From NCBI GenBank assembly GCA_013299105.1, contig JAAFJY010000005.1, forward strand, positions 1 through 64,000: a stretch of DNA of 64,000 nt, in the 5' to 3' direction. This document shows, one piece after another, positions 36,697 to 45,799 of this stretch. Made by a program: the position numbers and the translations under genes. How positions within the stretch are numbered: the first letter of the stretch is position 1; the number at the start of each line of letters is the position of its first letter. This stretch comes from Chitinophagales bacterium. GTDB taxonomy: Bacteria > Bacteroidota > Bacteroidia > Chitinophagales > Saprospiraceae. The notes below the pieces were generated by a model, which saw nothing but the letters and a program-made list of their open reading frames with translations, was not told the DNA's origin and made no database searches.

Positions 36697-37299
36697 TCAT
36701 TCTTCCCATGCTGGAATGTATGTAAAACCGCTTTTTGGAAGAAAAGGCTCGATCAAGTCAACCTCTGACATGTATGAAGTACTAGGCTCCGAAAAATAAT
36801 TCCTGGCACTACTATAAAGGTAATCGCAAGGGTTATCAACTAATTTGTTACGAACAGGATTGTGGTGGATATAGTCTATCTTTTGCCAAATTACTGGTGG
36901 CGTCACCAAGGCAGTGGGGTAATTGTCGCGTTCCCAAATATGGTAGCTTCTATTATTGGAATTGATTTTTGCGTAGTATTGGAACTGATGTAACAGCCAT
37001 TCTTTTCTGCTTTCATTGCCTTCCTGCACTTCTTTAAGCATACTTTTGCCAGTATGTTTCCTAAAATCGTGAAGAATTTTCGACAAGGTGTCTTCGTCTT
37101 TGGCTTTGACAATTAGATGTAGATGATTGCTCGTGAGCACGTAAGCGAAAATTTGCAGCCCTTTTTCAGTTTGGCAAAAACGCAAGCTGTCAATTACAAT
37201 GTCCCGATAAACAGGTCGTGTAAAAAGGTCAATCCATCCTACAATTGTACATGTAATATACGTCAATCCGTGTTCATCCAAAATTTGTCGCCCGGCCAT
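36697..37299 (-). CDS. REP-associated tyrosine transposase (RAYT, IS200-like)
   Basis: A 200-aa Y1 HUH-type nuclease. The HUH motif is in TSNHLHLIVKA (about residues 56-66). The family signature near the C-terminus is QKIDYIHHNPVRNKL, preceded by IWERDNYPTAL. These proteins cut and rejoin single-stranded REP sequences and are thought to spread them. The gene lies between inverted family C copies at 36590-36652 and 37382-37438, and more C copies lie elsewhere in the window. The ATG at 37299 gives the usual MAGRQILDEHG start. The frame is intact. Which tyrosine is catalytic I cannot assign with certainty. Confidence 0.9.
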   Translation of the reverse strand: MAGRQILDEHGLTYITCTIVGWIDLFTRPVYRDIVIDSLRFCQTEKGLQIFAYVLTSNHLHLIVKAKDEDTLSKILHDFRKHTGKSMLKEVQEGNESRKEWLLHQFQYYAKINSNNRSYHIWERDNYPTALVTPPVIWQKIDYIHHNPVRNKLVDNPCDYLYSSARNYFSEPSTSYMSEVDLIEPFLPKSGFTYIPAWEE

Positions 37300-37381
37300 T
37301 TTTTGCGATCAAGTTATGTTTTTTTGTAAATTTCATGGAACAATGGAGGATTTTTTTGATCCGGTTTTTGATTGAGTTTGC

Positions 37382-37438
37382 GGTTACGCGTTACAAACGC
37401 GTGTAAGATGGTTCCGGTCAGAGACCGTGAACCAGCGG
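37382..37438 (+). repeat. family C (REP-like) copy, right of the RAYT
   Basis: Reads GGTTACGCGTTACAAACGCG, then 'tgtaagatggttccgg' and 'tcagagaccgtgaaccagcg'. Its first 29 bases match the inverted left copy almost exactly. Confidence 0.8.
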
Positions 37439-37488
37439 CTGAGGCTTTTGTTTTTGCAAAAGACCTTTTGCAGTGAGCAAAATGCGCC

Positions 37489-38238
37489 TTATATTTTTCG
37501 AAAAGTCTCCAAAAAAGCCAGTTTTTTATTGCGGCTGATGCCAATTTGCGTGCCGTCGTTCATGATCACGTAGGCGTTTTCGCCTTTGAGGTATTTACTG
37601 ATGTGGTTGATGTTGACGAGGTGGCTTTGGTGAATGCGAAAAAAAGGCCCGCCATTGATGTTTTCCTCCACTTCTTTGAGGGTTTTGGCAATGGTGATCT
37701 TTTTGCCGTTGGCCATAAATATATGGGTGTAATTGCTGTCGCTCTCACAACGGATGATTTCATTAGGAGCTACAAACTGCATGGCATCGCCCAAGGGCAG
37801 TGCAATTTTGTCCGTCAAACGGGGCTGAACTTCCAATTGCTGGAATAGGACCTGAATTTTTTGCTCCAAATCACAGGCCCGTTCCTTGTTTTTCAAGCGC
37901 GCTACCGCCGCTTGCAACTCATCCACGTCAATGGGCTTGAGCAAGTAATCCAAGGCTGAATACTTGAAGGCCCTGATCGCAAACTGGTCGTAAGCCGTGG
38001 TAAAAATCACTTCATAGTCGTAAGCCTCCGTAGCCTTGATCACATCGAAGCCGTTGACATGTGGCATTTCGATGTCCAAGAAAACCACCTCGGGTTTGAA
38101 TTTTTTGATGGCCTCAATGCCTTTTTCGCCACCTTGGCAAGCAGCTACCACATTCACTTCTTTGCAGTGCCGGGCAAGTTGCATTTCCAGTACTTCCAGC
38201 GCATTGTTTTCGTCGTCGATCAATACAGCATTAAGCAT
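37489..38238 (-). CDS. LytTR-family response regulator
   Basis: A 249-aa cytoplasmic transcription regulator. The receiver domain (1-115) has acidic residues IDDEN, the phosphoacceptor Asp in VFLDIEMPHVNGF (about 54), and the conserved Lys in LKPIDVDEL. The LytTR DNA-binding domain (about 145-245) includes FRIHQSHLVNINHISKY. The ATG overlaps the 3' end of the upstream kinase gene by 8 bp, so translation is coupled and the two form one two-component system. Confidence 0.95.
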   Translation of the reverse strand: MLNAVLIDDENNALEVLEMQLARHCKEVNVVAACQGGEKGIEAIKKFKPEVVFLDIEMPHVNGFDVIKATEAYDYEVIFTTAYDQFAIRAFKYSALDYLLKPIDVDELQAAVARLKNKERACDLEQKIQVLFQQLEVQPRLTDKIALPLGDAMQFVAPNEIIRCESDSNYTHIFMANGKKITIAKTLKEVEENINGGPFFRIHQSHLVNINHISKYLKGENAYVIMNDGTQIGISRNKKLAFLETFRKI

Positions 38239-41200
38239 ACTCTAAGGGTTTAAGGGGGAAATGTAGTGATACCTTTGTGCCCGCAGCGCTGCCTGTATCA
38301 TCCTTCAAGTCCGTGATGGTACAAGTGGCATTGATGTTTTGCGTGCGGTTGATAACGGCGATCCGATTTTCGGTAATTTGCATGCCGTAGCTTTTTTTGG
38401 GCAAAATTTGTTTGCTGCGCAATTCAGCCGCTTTGGCCCGGCCGATACCGTCGTCTTCAATGGTTACTTCCAGCCAATTTTCTTCTTTTTTGAGAAAATA
38501 AAGCTTGAGTGTTCCTTTTTCTGCTTTGTGGAGCAAGCCATGCCAAATGGCGTTTTCCACATAAGGCTGAATGAGCATGGAGGGTATTTCACAAGTTTCT
38601 GGGTTGAGGCTGGAATCCACATGGAAGTGGTAGGTAAATTTATCGTCAAAACGCAGGCTTTCCATTTCGACGTAAAGCTTCAACAAGTCCAGTTCGCTAT
38701 TAAGCAGAATGTTATTTTGATTGCTGTGGTCCAAAATCAGCCGGATCAGCCTCGAAAACTTGGTGAGGTATTGTGAAGCTTCGAAGTGCTCGTTTTTCAA
38801 AACGTATTTTTGAATACTGTTGAGCGAGTTGAAAATAAAATGTGGATTCATTTGGGCACGCAAGGCTTTCATTTCCGATTCAGCAATTTGTTGCTGAAAA
38901 CTGGCTTTGAGCTGTTCTTCTTTCCGCGCCTGGAGCACCCGCGAGCGGTTCCAAAACCACAACCCAGCCGCCAGGCCACACAGGCACAAGGCGATAAACC
39001 AGGCTGAAGCGTAAAAAGGTGGGCGAATTTTGATCCGGTAGCTGGTAGTTTCCCCCCACAAACCATCGTTATTGGCTGCTCTTACCTTAAAAACATAGCG
39101 ACCGGGTTTGAGGCTGGCATAGCTCACTTTGTTTTCGTTGCCGCCATACACCCATTTTTCGTCAATGCCTTCCATCATCCAGGCGTACTGATTACGGTTG
39201 CTGTTGCCAAACACCAGCGCTGCAAACTCAAACTGCAAGAAGTTCTCGTCCGAGTTCAGCTTTATTCCCTTGTGGGGTTCTGATATCGGCAACAATTCCT
39301 TTTCCATTGCTTTGAATGACTGGAGCTGGACCCTGGGTTGGTGGGGGTTAAAACGATAGTGCTTGAGGTCAAGTAAATGCAACCTGCCGAAAAACAATTG
39401 TGCCAGCAAGCCATTGTTCACGATGTTGAAATTATAACCGCCGTCGTTTTCGAGAAAACCGTTTTGGCTGCTGAAGATGGAAAGCACTTTTTTCCCGATC
39501 GGATCGATGCGCAGTAACCCGGCTACATTACTGACCCATAAAGTGGAATCAAGCGGGCTCTGCATGATCCGCCAGCAATAATCCGAAGGAAGTCCAATGA
39601 AATTATTGGTGTTGTAGTTCTTCAGCTGAGCTGCTCCAGTTTCCTCATACCATTCATAAATTCCACTGGCTTGGGTGACAATCCAAATATGGCCCTGCTG
39701 GTCTTCTGCTACATCAAAAGTAGTGCCCATGAGTGGCACTTGTTGATGCCCGGCACCGTTCAGATGGGTGTAGCGATTGGTCTTTTTGTCGTATCGGTAT
39801 ACGCCATTGCTGCTCGTAAACCAGCACTGGTTTTTGGAGTCGATCAAACAGGGTGAAAGTACATTGTCATTGGCATTTACTTTATCAATGTCTCTTTTGT
39901 TGAAGTGGATTGCGGCTTTCCCTGGGTAGTCCCAAATGTAAAAACCATTGTTGAGGCTGGTGATGTAAATGCGTCCATCTTGGTCGCACACATTCCTGGA
40001 CACGTCCTGTACTGGTTTTCCATTTTGATCATCCAAGGGAAAAAGGGTCATTTTTTTCTCGCTGGGGTGGTATTTGAACACATTGCGGCGGTCTGAAAGA
40101 AAAATAGTGCTGTCGCGGGTAGTAATCAGACCAAAAATGCGTTTGCGAGCGGTATTGGCAGGATTGACCACAGTTTGCAGGTTTTTTGTGCCCAGGTTGT
40201 AAACCAGTAAGCCCTGGCTGGTGGTATTGGTGATCAATAAGTCCTTTCCCCCAGGCGAAGTAAAAACCTGTTCGGGTTCAATGACCATGCTGCCAGTAGT
40301 CTTGTCTTGTAGCAGAATCGTTTCGATCTGGGTATTTTGAAAAGGAATCATGGCCAGGCCACTGTGGCTGCAAAGCCAGGTATTTTGCTCCCAGTCGTGC
40401 ACAATTCTCACTATCTTGGTAAAATGGAGTTGGTGATCCTCTTTGCTTTGTTGAAAAGTAAAAAAACGCTTGGTCGCAGGGTGAAAGTAATGCAAGGGAT
40501 ACCCCCCCAACAAGTAGCTCCCTCCTGGTGCCGTGTTGATACTGAAAATAATGTGCTTATTGAAAGGAGCTTCACTGAAAAAACCCTCGATTTTTTTTGA
40601 TTTGAGCTCGAAACTGAATACTCCTTTTTGGTCGGTAGTCAGCAGAATGCGGTTTTGTTTTTTATCAAAAAAGGCATTGGTAATGGATTTGAAAGGGAAA
40701 AGATAAGTACCCGAAAGTTTGCCGGAGTGTGTAAAACAGTACAAGCCCTCGGCGTGTACTGCATAAATATCTTGACCTGCTTCAATGACATTGGCCACCG
40801 ACTTGGTAGCCTCAGAAGGATAGGAATTAAAATGGGTAAAGGAGGAATCACTGAGGTTGAAGCGGAAAAAATAATTGGAATTAGTACAAACCCACATGCC
40901 ATTGTTATGGGCAGGTATGATCCCTTGTATAATGCCCCCTACCATTAGCGAGACGGTTTTGTGGCTAAAATCAGGTGTCCAGAACTGATTAGTACTTGGG
41001 TTAAACCATTGCAAGGTGTTGATGCTACCCAGCCACAAATGGTTGGATTGATCCTTGGCGATGGCTTGTAAAGTGTTGGTGATGGTCTGGCCCGGTTGGT
41101 CCGCTGTACTGCTGATTTTTTTGAAGCGATGTCCGTCATAACGGTACAAACCAGTAGCCGTGGCAAACCACATGTAGCCGTAGGCATCTTGCACGGCATC

Positions 41201-41323
41201 ATATACGTACTTATCTGTGAGGCCATCCTTGGCCCCGAAGTTTATGAACCTGTATCGTTCCGGTGCTTGCCCCTGTAAGAAGGTAAAGGAGTACAGCAAA
41301 AAGAGGAGAATGCTGCGTTTCAT
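38231..41323 (-). CDS. propeller-sensor histidine kinase (LytS-type output)
   Basis: A 1030-aa membrane kinase. The ATG at 41323 opens with a signal (ILLFLLYSFTFLQGQ). About 14 Reg_prop repeats make two periplasmic beta-propellers (AYGYMWFATATGLYRYDGHR is the first), followed by a Y_Y_Y domain (about 700-770, GRYVFKVRAANNDGLWG). A membrane helix (about 780-800) leads to the His_kinase domain with MNPHFIFNSLNSIQKY and an intact ATP-binding domain (N box YVENAIWHGLL, G box IEDDGIGRAKA). Such sensors often detect glycans, but no polysaccharide locus is adjacent. It overlaps the regulator gene by 8 bp. Confidence 0.93.
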   Translation of the reverse strand: MKRSILLFLLYSFTFLQGQAPERYRFINFGAKDGLTDKYVYDAVQDAYGYMWFATATGLYRYDGHRFKKISSTADQPGQTITNTLQAIAKDQSNHLWLGSINTLQWFNPSTNQFWTPDFSHKTVSLMVGGIIQGIIPAHNNGMWVCTNSNYFFRFNLSDSSFTHFNSYPSEATKSVANVIEAGQDIYAVHAEGLYCFTHSGKLSGTYLFPFKSITNAFFDKKQNRILLTTDQKGVFSFELKSKKIEGFFSEAPFNKHIIFSINTAPGGSYLLGGYPLHYFHPATKRFFTFQQSKEDHQLHFTKIVRIVHDWEQNTWLCSHSGLAMIPFQNTQIETILLQDKTTGSMVIEPEQVFTSPGGKDLLITNTTSQGLLVYNLGTKNLQTVVNPANTARKRIFGLITTRDSTIFLSDRRNVFKYHPSEKKMTLFPLDDQNGKPVQDVSRNVCDQDGRIYITSLNNGFYIWDYPGKAAIHFNKRDIDKVNANDNVLSPCLIDSKNQCWFTSSNGVYRYDKKTNRYTHLNGAGHQQVPLMGTTFDVAEDQQGHIWIVTQASGIYEWYEETGAAQLKNYNTNNFIGLPSDYCWRIMQSPLDSTLWVSNVAGLLRIDPIGKKVLSIFSSQNGFLENDGGYNFNIVNNGLLAQLFFGRLHLLDLKHYRFNPHQPRVQLQSFKAMEKELLPISEPHKGIKLNSDENFLQFEFAALVFGNSNRNQYAWMMEGIDEKWVYGGNENKVSYASLKPGRYVFKVRAANNDGLWGETTSYRIKIRPPFYASAWFIALCLCGLAAGLWFWNRSRVLQARKEEQLKASFQQQIAESEMKALRAQMNPHFIFNSLNSIQKYVLKNEHFEASQYLTKFSRLIRLILDHSNQNNILLNSELDLLKLYVEMESLRFDDKFTYHFHVDSSLNPETCEIPSMLIQPYVENAIWHGLLHKAEKGTLKLYFLKKEENWLEVTIEDDGIGRAKAAELRSKQILPKKSYGMQITENRIAVINRTQNINATCTITDLKDDTGSAAGTKVSLHFPLKPLEYA

Positions 41324-41729
41324 ATTTAGCTTGATGAACAAATAGCGATTCAAACCCCAAGTTCGTTTATTTACCCTGCAATACCAAGCATCGACAGTTG
41401 AATTGAGCAATAGACTTTTTTGAGTGACGACTTACGAGTGTCCTTGCCTGAAATACGTTGACAAGAATTAGAACTTTGCAAATCCAAAACTCACCTTAAG
41501 TTAGGTCAAGGTAAATACCCAAGTCTTTTTCAACTTAAAACCCAAATTGAGCCGAATCTAAAGTACGCAAAGTCTAATAGTTGTGAAGAGAGCACCCATT
41601 CAGGGCTTTTTCGAGGCGGCTCAGGTCTTAATTCTTACGATTCAAACGAGCCAAACTTGTTTGTATACCCCAATAATCCTAATTTGCCCTCTCTTTTCAA
41701 CCTTTCAACCTTAAATACTTCAACTAAAC
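41324..41729. other. 406-bp divergent intergenic region with a decayed family D repeat
   Basis: Separates two divergently transcribed histidine kinase genes. At about 41412-41502 it holds a decayed family D sequence ('gagtgacgacttacgagtg', 'cgttgacaagaatta', 'aactcaccttaagtt'). The remainder contains no recognisable site. Confidence 0.45.
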
Positions 41730-42824
41730 ATGCGTTTTTTCGCCCAATACCGCGCTAAAACCCGCCAGGCTATCGGATTCAATGATTGGCCAATGATTGG
41801 TATTGGGGTGCTTGTGTTGGGGTTCATCATTCCTTTGGCTTTTTTCAAAAATGTCCACTTCGAGGGCTTCGACAGCTACTGGCCGCAGTGGTTATTGTCA
41901 AGTGCACATACTTTTTCGCATTGGATGGTGGTGCGTTGGATCATCATCAAGAAGCGCCTGCGCTACCCGGCGCAAAGCCAGACCCTGAAGCGCTTGTTGT
42001 ATTCGGCTACTTTGATCCCCGTACCTTATTTCGCTTTGCACTATTTGCTGGCCATCGCCACCCAACCTATTCGGGCCAAAGTGGGCTTAGAGGATCATGG
42101 CACATTGGATGCTCATTTTGCTTCGGTTTTGAATATCGCACTGGTTTGGGCGATCTATGAGTGTATCTATATGTACAACAATTGGAAAACCTCGCTCAAC
42201 GAAACCGAAAGGTTGAAGCGCGAGTTCGTACAATCTCAATACGATAGCCTCAAAAGCCAGGTCAACCCTCACTTCTTGTTCAATAGCCTCAACACCCTAG
42301 TTTACATCATCCCCGAAGATCCTGAACGCGGGGTGAAGTATGTGGAGCAAATGGCCAAGGTATATCGCTACATCCTTGATATTCAGGAGCACCGTTTGAT
42401 CCATTTATCAGAAGAATTGGATTTTTTGGAAGCCTACCTATTCTTGCACCAGGAGCGTTTTGGCCACAATCTGAAAGTCAACATCGACATCCCTAAGGTC
42501 TACCACAACAAAATGATCGTGCCGCTTTCCTTGCAGTTATTGTGCGAAAACGCAATCAAACACAACATCATCTCCAAAGAAAAACCCTTGCAGGTCGAGG
42601 TCATGATCCGCGATGAAAAACTGGTGGTGCGCAACAAGCTCCAAGCCCGCCGCAACCCCGAACCAGGCGCAGGCATGGGCTTGCTCAACATCAAAAACCG
42701 TTATGCCTTCCTGAGTGAAAAACCCGTTGAAGTTTTGAACACCGATACCGAGTTTGTGGTTATCTTGCCATTGATTGAGGAAATGCAAGTGGTGGCTGAC
42801 CCGACAGGGTTTGTCCATCGCTGA
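41730..42824 (+). CDS. LytS/YehU-type sensor histidine kinase
   Basis: A 364-aa membrane kinase. Four N-terminal helices (about 20-40, 58-75, 90-110, 130-150) are followed by the His_kinase domain with SQVNPHFLFNSLNTLVYII (phospho-His near residue 190). The ATP-binding part has an N box LLCENAIKHNIISK and a glycine box AGMGLLNIKNRY. It lacks a large sensor domain. Its probable partner is the LytTR regulator at 44822, three genes downstream on the same strand; the intervening tadA and others are housekeeping genes. Confidence 0.93.
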   Translation: MRFFAQYRAKTRQAIGFNDWPMIGIGVLVLGFIIPLAFFKNVHFEGFDSYWPQWLLSSAHTFSHWMVVRWIIIKKRLRYPAQSQTLKRLLYSATLIPVPYFALHYLLAIATQPIRAKVGLEDHGTLDAHFASVLNIALVWAIYECIYMYNNWKTSLNETERLKREFVQSQYDSLKSQVNPHFLFNSLNTLVYIIPEDPERGVKYVEQMAKVYRYILDIQEHRLIHLSEELDFLEAYLFLHQERFGHNLKVNIDIPKVYHNKMIVPLSLQLLCENAIKHNIISKEKPLQVEVMIRDEKLVVRNKLQARRNPEPGAGMGLLNIKNRYAFLSEKPVEVLNTDTEFVVILPLIEEMQVVADPTGFVHR

Positions 42825-42907
42825 CGTATCGTTTTTTCTACAGGCGTTGCCCATCGCTGACATATTCTGCCCTTTCAGGTTTTTTGTGCTGAAATTGTCG
42901 CTTTGGC

Positions 42908-42954
42908 ATTAACCACTAACCATTAACAACTAACAACTAACCATTAACAACTAA
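42908..42954. repeat. short tandem repeat 'taaccattaacaac'
   Basis: A run of imperfect 'aactaaccattaac' units immediately before the DUF2237 start codon. The same motif occurs inverted at 45596-45655 and directly at 55635-55680. Confidence 0.65.
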
Positions 42955-42956
42955 AA

Positions 42957-43337
42957 ATGCGTGAGCCTTCTCTAAATGTTTTTGGTCAGGAATTGGTTCC
43001 TTGTTCCCTCGATCCACTCACGGGTTTTTACCGCGACGGTTGCTGTGAAACAGGCCCTGAAGACAGGGGTCGGCACGTGGTTTGTGCCATTGTGACCAAT
43101 GAATTTTTGGTCTTCAGCCGCAGCCGGGGCAATGACTTGAGCACGCCTCGGCCCGAGTACCTGTTTCCTGGCCTCGTGGCGGGCGACCGTTGGTGCCTTT
43201 GCGCTTTGCGTTGGCAAGAAGCTTACGATGCAGGCGTGGCCCCGAAAGTGGTGCTCGAAAGCACCCATGAAGCAGCATTACGCTATGTAAAAATGGAGGC
43301 TTTGCTCGAACATGCTTATCGAACGCAGGAAGTATAA
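42957..43337 (+). CDS. DUF2237 family protein
   Basis: A 126-aa cytoplasmic protein. The family signature is clear: LDPLTGFYRDGCCETGPEDR near the start, CAIVTNEFLVFSRSRGNDLS, then PGLVAGDRWCLCALRWQEA. Full length for the family, with three conserved cysteines (in DGCCE and WCLCA). Biochemical function is unknown. The start codon follows a run of 'taac' repeats. Confidence 0.93.
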   Translation: MREPSLNVFGQELVPCSLDPLTGFYRDGCCETGPEDRGRHVVCAIVTNEFLVFSRSRGNDLSTPRPEYLFPGLVAGDRWCLCALRWQEAYDAGVAPKVVLESTHEAALRYVKMEALLEHAYRTQEV

Positions 43338-43401
43338 TTGACGCTAAATCATAATTTGCAAATGCTAAAAAGATGATTTTAGGCCAAAGAGGACAAGCTC
43401 G

Positions 43402-43484
43402 CGGTCAACGTCATGTTGGAAATCCGTGGAGATCAGTTTTATCTGTTTCATCCGTGTTCCTCTAAAGCCTTGCGAAGCGAGGCG
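43402..43484. repeat. family B copy upstream of tadA
   Basis: Reads 'cggtcaacgtcatgttgg', 'aaatccgtggagatcag', 'tgtttcatccgtgttcc' and the palindrome 'gccttgcgaagcgaggc'. Confidence 0.6.
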
Positions 43485-43560
43485 AAAAGCGTTTGCCTAT
43501 TCTAAAAGTCAATTTTTCAGTGGCTATTACTATCTTGCACGGGATTTAATCCGACCCAAA

Positions 43561-44007
43561 GTGATTCAACTCAAAACCGACCAATACTTCATGCGCGAAG
43601 CCCTGCGCGAGGCCGAAAAAGCCCGTGAAATGGGCGAGATACCAGTCGGCGCGGTCATTGTGTGCCAAAACCGCATCATCGCAAGGGGGCACAATACCAC
43701 CGAACAATTACTGGACGTAACCGCCCACGCCGAAATCTTGGCAATCAGCGCTGCCGCCAATTACCTCAATAGCAAGTACTTGCCTGAATGCACCTTGTAC
43801 GTGACCCTCGAACCCTGCGTGATGTGCGCCGGGGCCATCTATTGGGCACAGCTGGGGCGTTTGGTGTATGGGGCAGGCGACGACAAGCGGGGCTTCATGC
43901 GCATTGGCCGCGAACTTTTGCACCCCAAAACCACCCTTGAATTTGGCGTCTTAAACGAGGAATGCAGCGACCTGCTGGTGCAGTTTTTTAAAAAAATGCG
44001 CGAATGA
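43561..44007 (+). CDS. tadA: tRNA(Arg) adenosine-34 deaminase
   Basis: A 148-aa zinc deaminase that converts A34 to inosine in tRNA-Arg(ACG). The motif TAHAEILAI gives the zinc His and catalytic Glu; LEPCVMCAGAIYWAQ gives the two zinc cysteines. The start is uncertain. GTG at 43561 gives the usual IQLKTDQYFMREAL opening; an upstream frame to 43426 runs through a family B repeat and is rejected. The ATG at 43591 would lose conserved residues. The stop overlaps the next start by 4 bp (ATGA). Confidence 0.9.
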   Translation: MIQLKTDQYFMREALREAEKAREMGEIPVGAVIVCQNRIIARGHNTTEQLLDVTAHAEILAISAAANYLNSKYLPECTLYVTLEPCVMCAGAIYWAQLGRLVYGAGDDKRGFMRIGRELLHPKTTLEFGVLNEECSDLLVQFFKKMRE

Positions 44008-44606
44008 ATCTTGCTGACTATCCGGCCCTGATCATTTTTCTGCGCGCTCCTGAACTGGGAAAGGTCAAAACCCGCCTGGCGGCTACGTTGGGGCCTGAAA
44101 AAGCCTTGGCCATCTACCTCGACTTGTGCCAAATGACCCGCCGTGCTGCTGAACAATACCCTGGCCCATGCTATTTGTACTTCAGCGACCACATTCCTGC
44201 AAAGCTAGATTGGCATGTTGAGCATTTTGTGATCCACCTGCAAAAAACAGGGGACTTAGGGGCCCGCATGAGTGATGCTTTTGAAACCGTTTTGGCCAAA
44301 CACGGGGCTGCGCTGATCATTGGCACGGATTGCCCGGGTTTAGATGTAGGGGTACTCCAAACTGCCGCCGAAAATTTAAAAACCCATGATGCGGTGATTG
44401 GCCCTGCCGAAGACGGTGGCTATTACTTGTTGGGCCTAAAGAAAACGCACCCCAGCCTGTTCGAAAACATGCCCTGGAGCACGGATGAGGTGTGCAGCCT
44501 TACCCAAGCGCGGCTGGGTGATTTGGGCTGGACTTACGGTTTAGGCCCGGTTTTGTCGGATGTGGATACTGAGGAAGATTGGCTGCGCTGGTGCGCTGGA
44601 AGCTGA
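44004..44606 (+). CDS. DUF2064/TIGR04282-type glycosyltransferase
   Basis: A 200-aa GT-A-fold enzyme. FLRAPELGKVKTRLAATLG is the nucleotide-sugar loop, GTDCPGLD is the metal-binding DxD-like motif, and GPAEDGGYYLLGL is the acceptor-side motif. This family includes enzymes linked to arsenosugar synthesis and to MobA-like nucleotidyltransferases; no arsenic gene is adjacent, so the substrate is open. It starts inside the tadA stop (ATGA overlap). Confidence 0.88.
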   Translation: MNLADYPALIIFLRAPELGKVKTRLAATLGPEKALAIYLDLCQMTRRAAEQYPGPCYLYFSDHIPAKLDWHVEHFVIHLQKTGDLGARMSDAFETVLAKHGAALIIGTDCPGLDVGVLQTAAENLKTHDAVIGPAEDGGYYLLGLKKTHPSLFENMPWSTDEVCSLTQARLGDLGWTYGLGPVLSDVDTEEDWLRWCAGS

Positions 44607-44671
44607 TTTTTTAAGCTCAAATTGGGTTTCAACTTGCACCAAATTTTTCTAGGTCTTGAGTGCAGCAAGTG

Positions 44672-44812
44672 TCAACGTCATGGTCAAAATCATGCTGGCA
44701 ACCCTTAAAACTCCGTGTAATCCGTGTGCTAAAAACAGCCTCGCGGAGCGAGGCAATTAAAGCAACGCAGTTGCGATTTGGTACATTTTATTTGTGGCTT
44801 GTCACTTTCCAT
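44672..44812. repeat. family B copy directly upstream of a LytTR gene
   Basis: Modules in order: 'gtcaacgtcatggtcaaaat', 'ctccgtgtaatccgtgtg', palindrome 'gcctcgcggagcgaggc', 'gcaacgcagttgcgatttgg', 'tttgtggcttgtcac'. It ends 10 bp before the ATG at 44822. The same module order occurs at 47986-48152. Confidence 0.7.
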
Positions 44813-44821
44813 CCCTTCAAC

Positions 44822-45592
44822 ATGAAAATACTCATCATCGAAGACGAAGAACTGGCCGCCGAGGGCCTGGTCCGCTTGCTCAAGCGCTGGGAGGAGCCCG
44901 TGGAAGTCTTGGCCCAGCTCGATTCCGTGAAAAGTGCGGTGGCCTGGTTTCAGCACAATCCGGCTCCTGATCTGGCTTTTTTCGACATCCAACTGGCCGA
45001 TGGGCTCAGTTTCAGCATTTTCGAGCAGTGCAAAGTCACTTGTCCGCTGATTTTCACCACTGCTTACGATGCCTATGCTTTGCGGGCCTTCAAGGTAAAT
45101 AGCATCGACTACCTGCTCAAGCCCTACGAGTGGGAAGACCTGCACTTGGCCCTAACCAAGTGGAAAAACCTGCGCGGCACCGCCCTGCCCGACGCAGATT
45201 TGTTGCGGCAAATGCTGCAAGACATGGGGCAGCAGTTGCAAACGCCAGCTTACAAAACCCGTTTCATGGTCAGATCCGGCGATCAACTGATGAGCCTTGC
45301 GGCCAGCGAGATCGCCTATTTTTACAGCGAAAACAAAATTGTCTTTTTGCAAAAACAAGGTGGCCGCAAGTACATGGTGGACTACACCCTGGAGCAGTTG
45401 GAAGACCTCTTGGACCCAAGTCAGTTTTTCCGCCTCAACCGCCAGTTCATCGCTACTGTCGATGCCATCAAATCCGTAGCCAGCTACAGCAACAGCCGCC
45501 TGAAAGTATTGCTCAAAGAACCGCCTAATCAGGAGGATTTGCTGATCAGTCGGGAGAAAGTGGAGGGATTTAAGGATTGGTTTGGGGGGTGA
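44822..45592 (+). CDS. LytTR-family response regulator
   Basis: A 256-aa regulator. The receiver (1-120) starts MKILIIEDEELAAEGL, with the phosphoacceptor in LAFFDIQLADG and the Lys in YLLKPYEWEDL. The LytTR domain (about 150-250) includes FRLNRQFIATVDAIKSV. An upstream in-frame start at 44660 would run through the family B repeat, so I use 44822. Its likely kinase is the LytS-type protein at 41730-42824. Confidence 0.93.
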   Translation: MKILIIEDEELAAEGLVRLLKRWEEPVEVLAQLDSVKSAVAWFQHNPAPDLAFFDIQLADGLSFSIFEQCKVTCPLIFTTAYDAYALRAFKVNSIDYLLKPYEWEDLHLALTKWKNLRGTALPDADLLRQMLQDMGQQLQTPAYKTRFMVRSGDQLMSLAASEIAYFYSENKIVFLQKQGGRKYMVDYTLEQLEDLLDPSQFFRLNRQFIATVDAIKSVASYSNSRLKVLLKEPPNQEDLLISREKVEGFKDWFGG

Positions 45593-45595
45593 GGG

Positions 45596-45655
45596 TTAGT
45601 TGTTAATGGTTAGTTGTTAATGGTTAGTTGTTAGTGGTTAGTTGTTAGTGACTAG
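45596..45655. repeat. short tandem repeat 'gttgttaatggttagtt'
   Basis: About four imperfect units of 'agttgttaatggtt' immediately after the LytTR stop codon; the reverse complement of the run at 42908-42954. Confidence 0.65.
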
Positions 45656-45799
45656 TGGTACGAATTACAAATACCCCCTAGGTTCCAGGCAGGCTATTTG
45701 GCTTTGTAGCAAGGCAAGAGGAGGGAAAATAGTGGACTATTTGACCGACGAACAACGCAGCTATGGAGACAAAGAGCCCCTGAAACTTGGGGCAGATTT

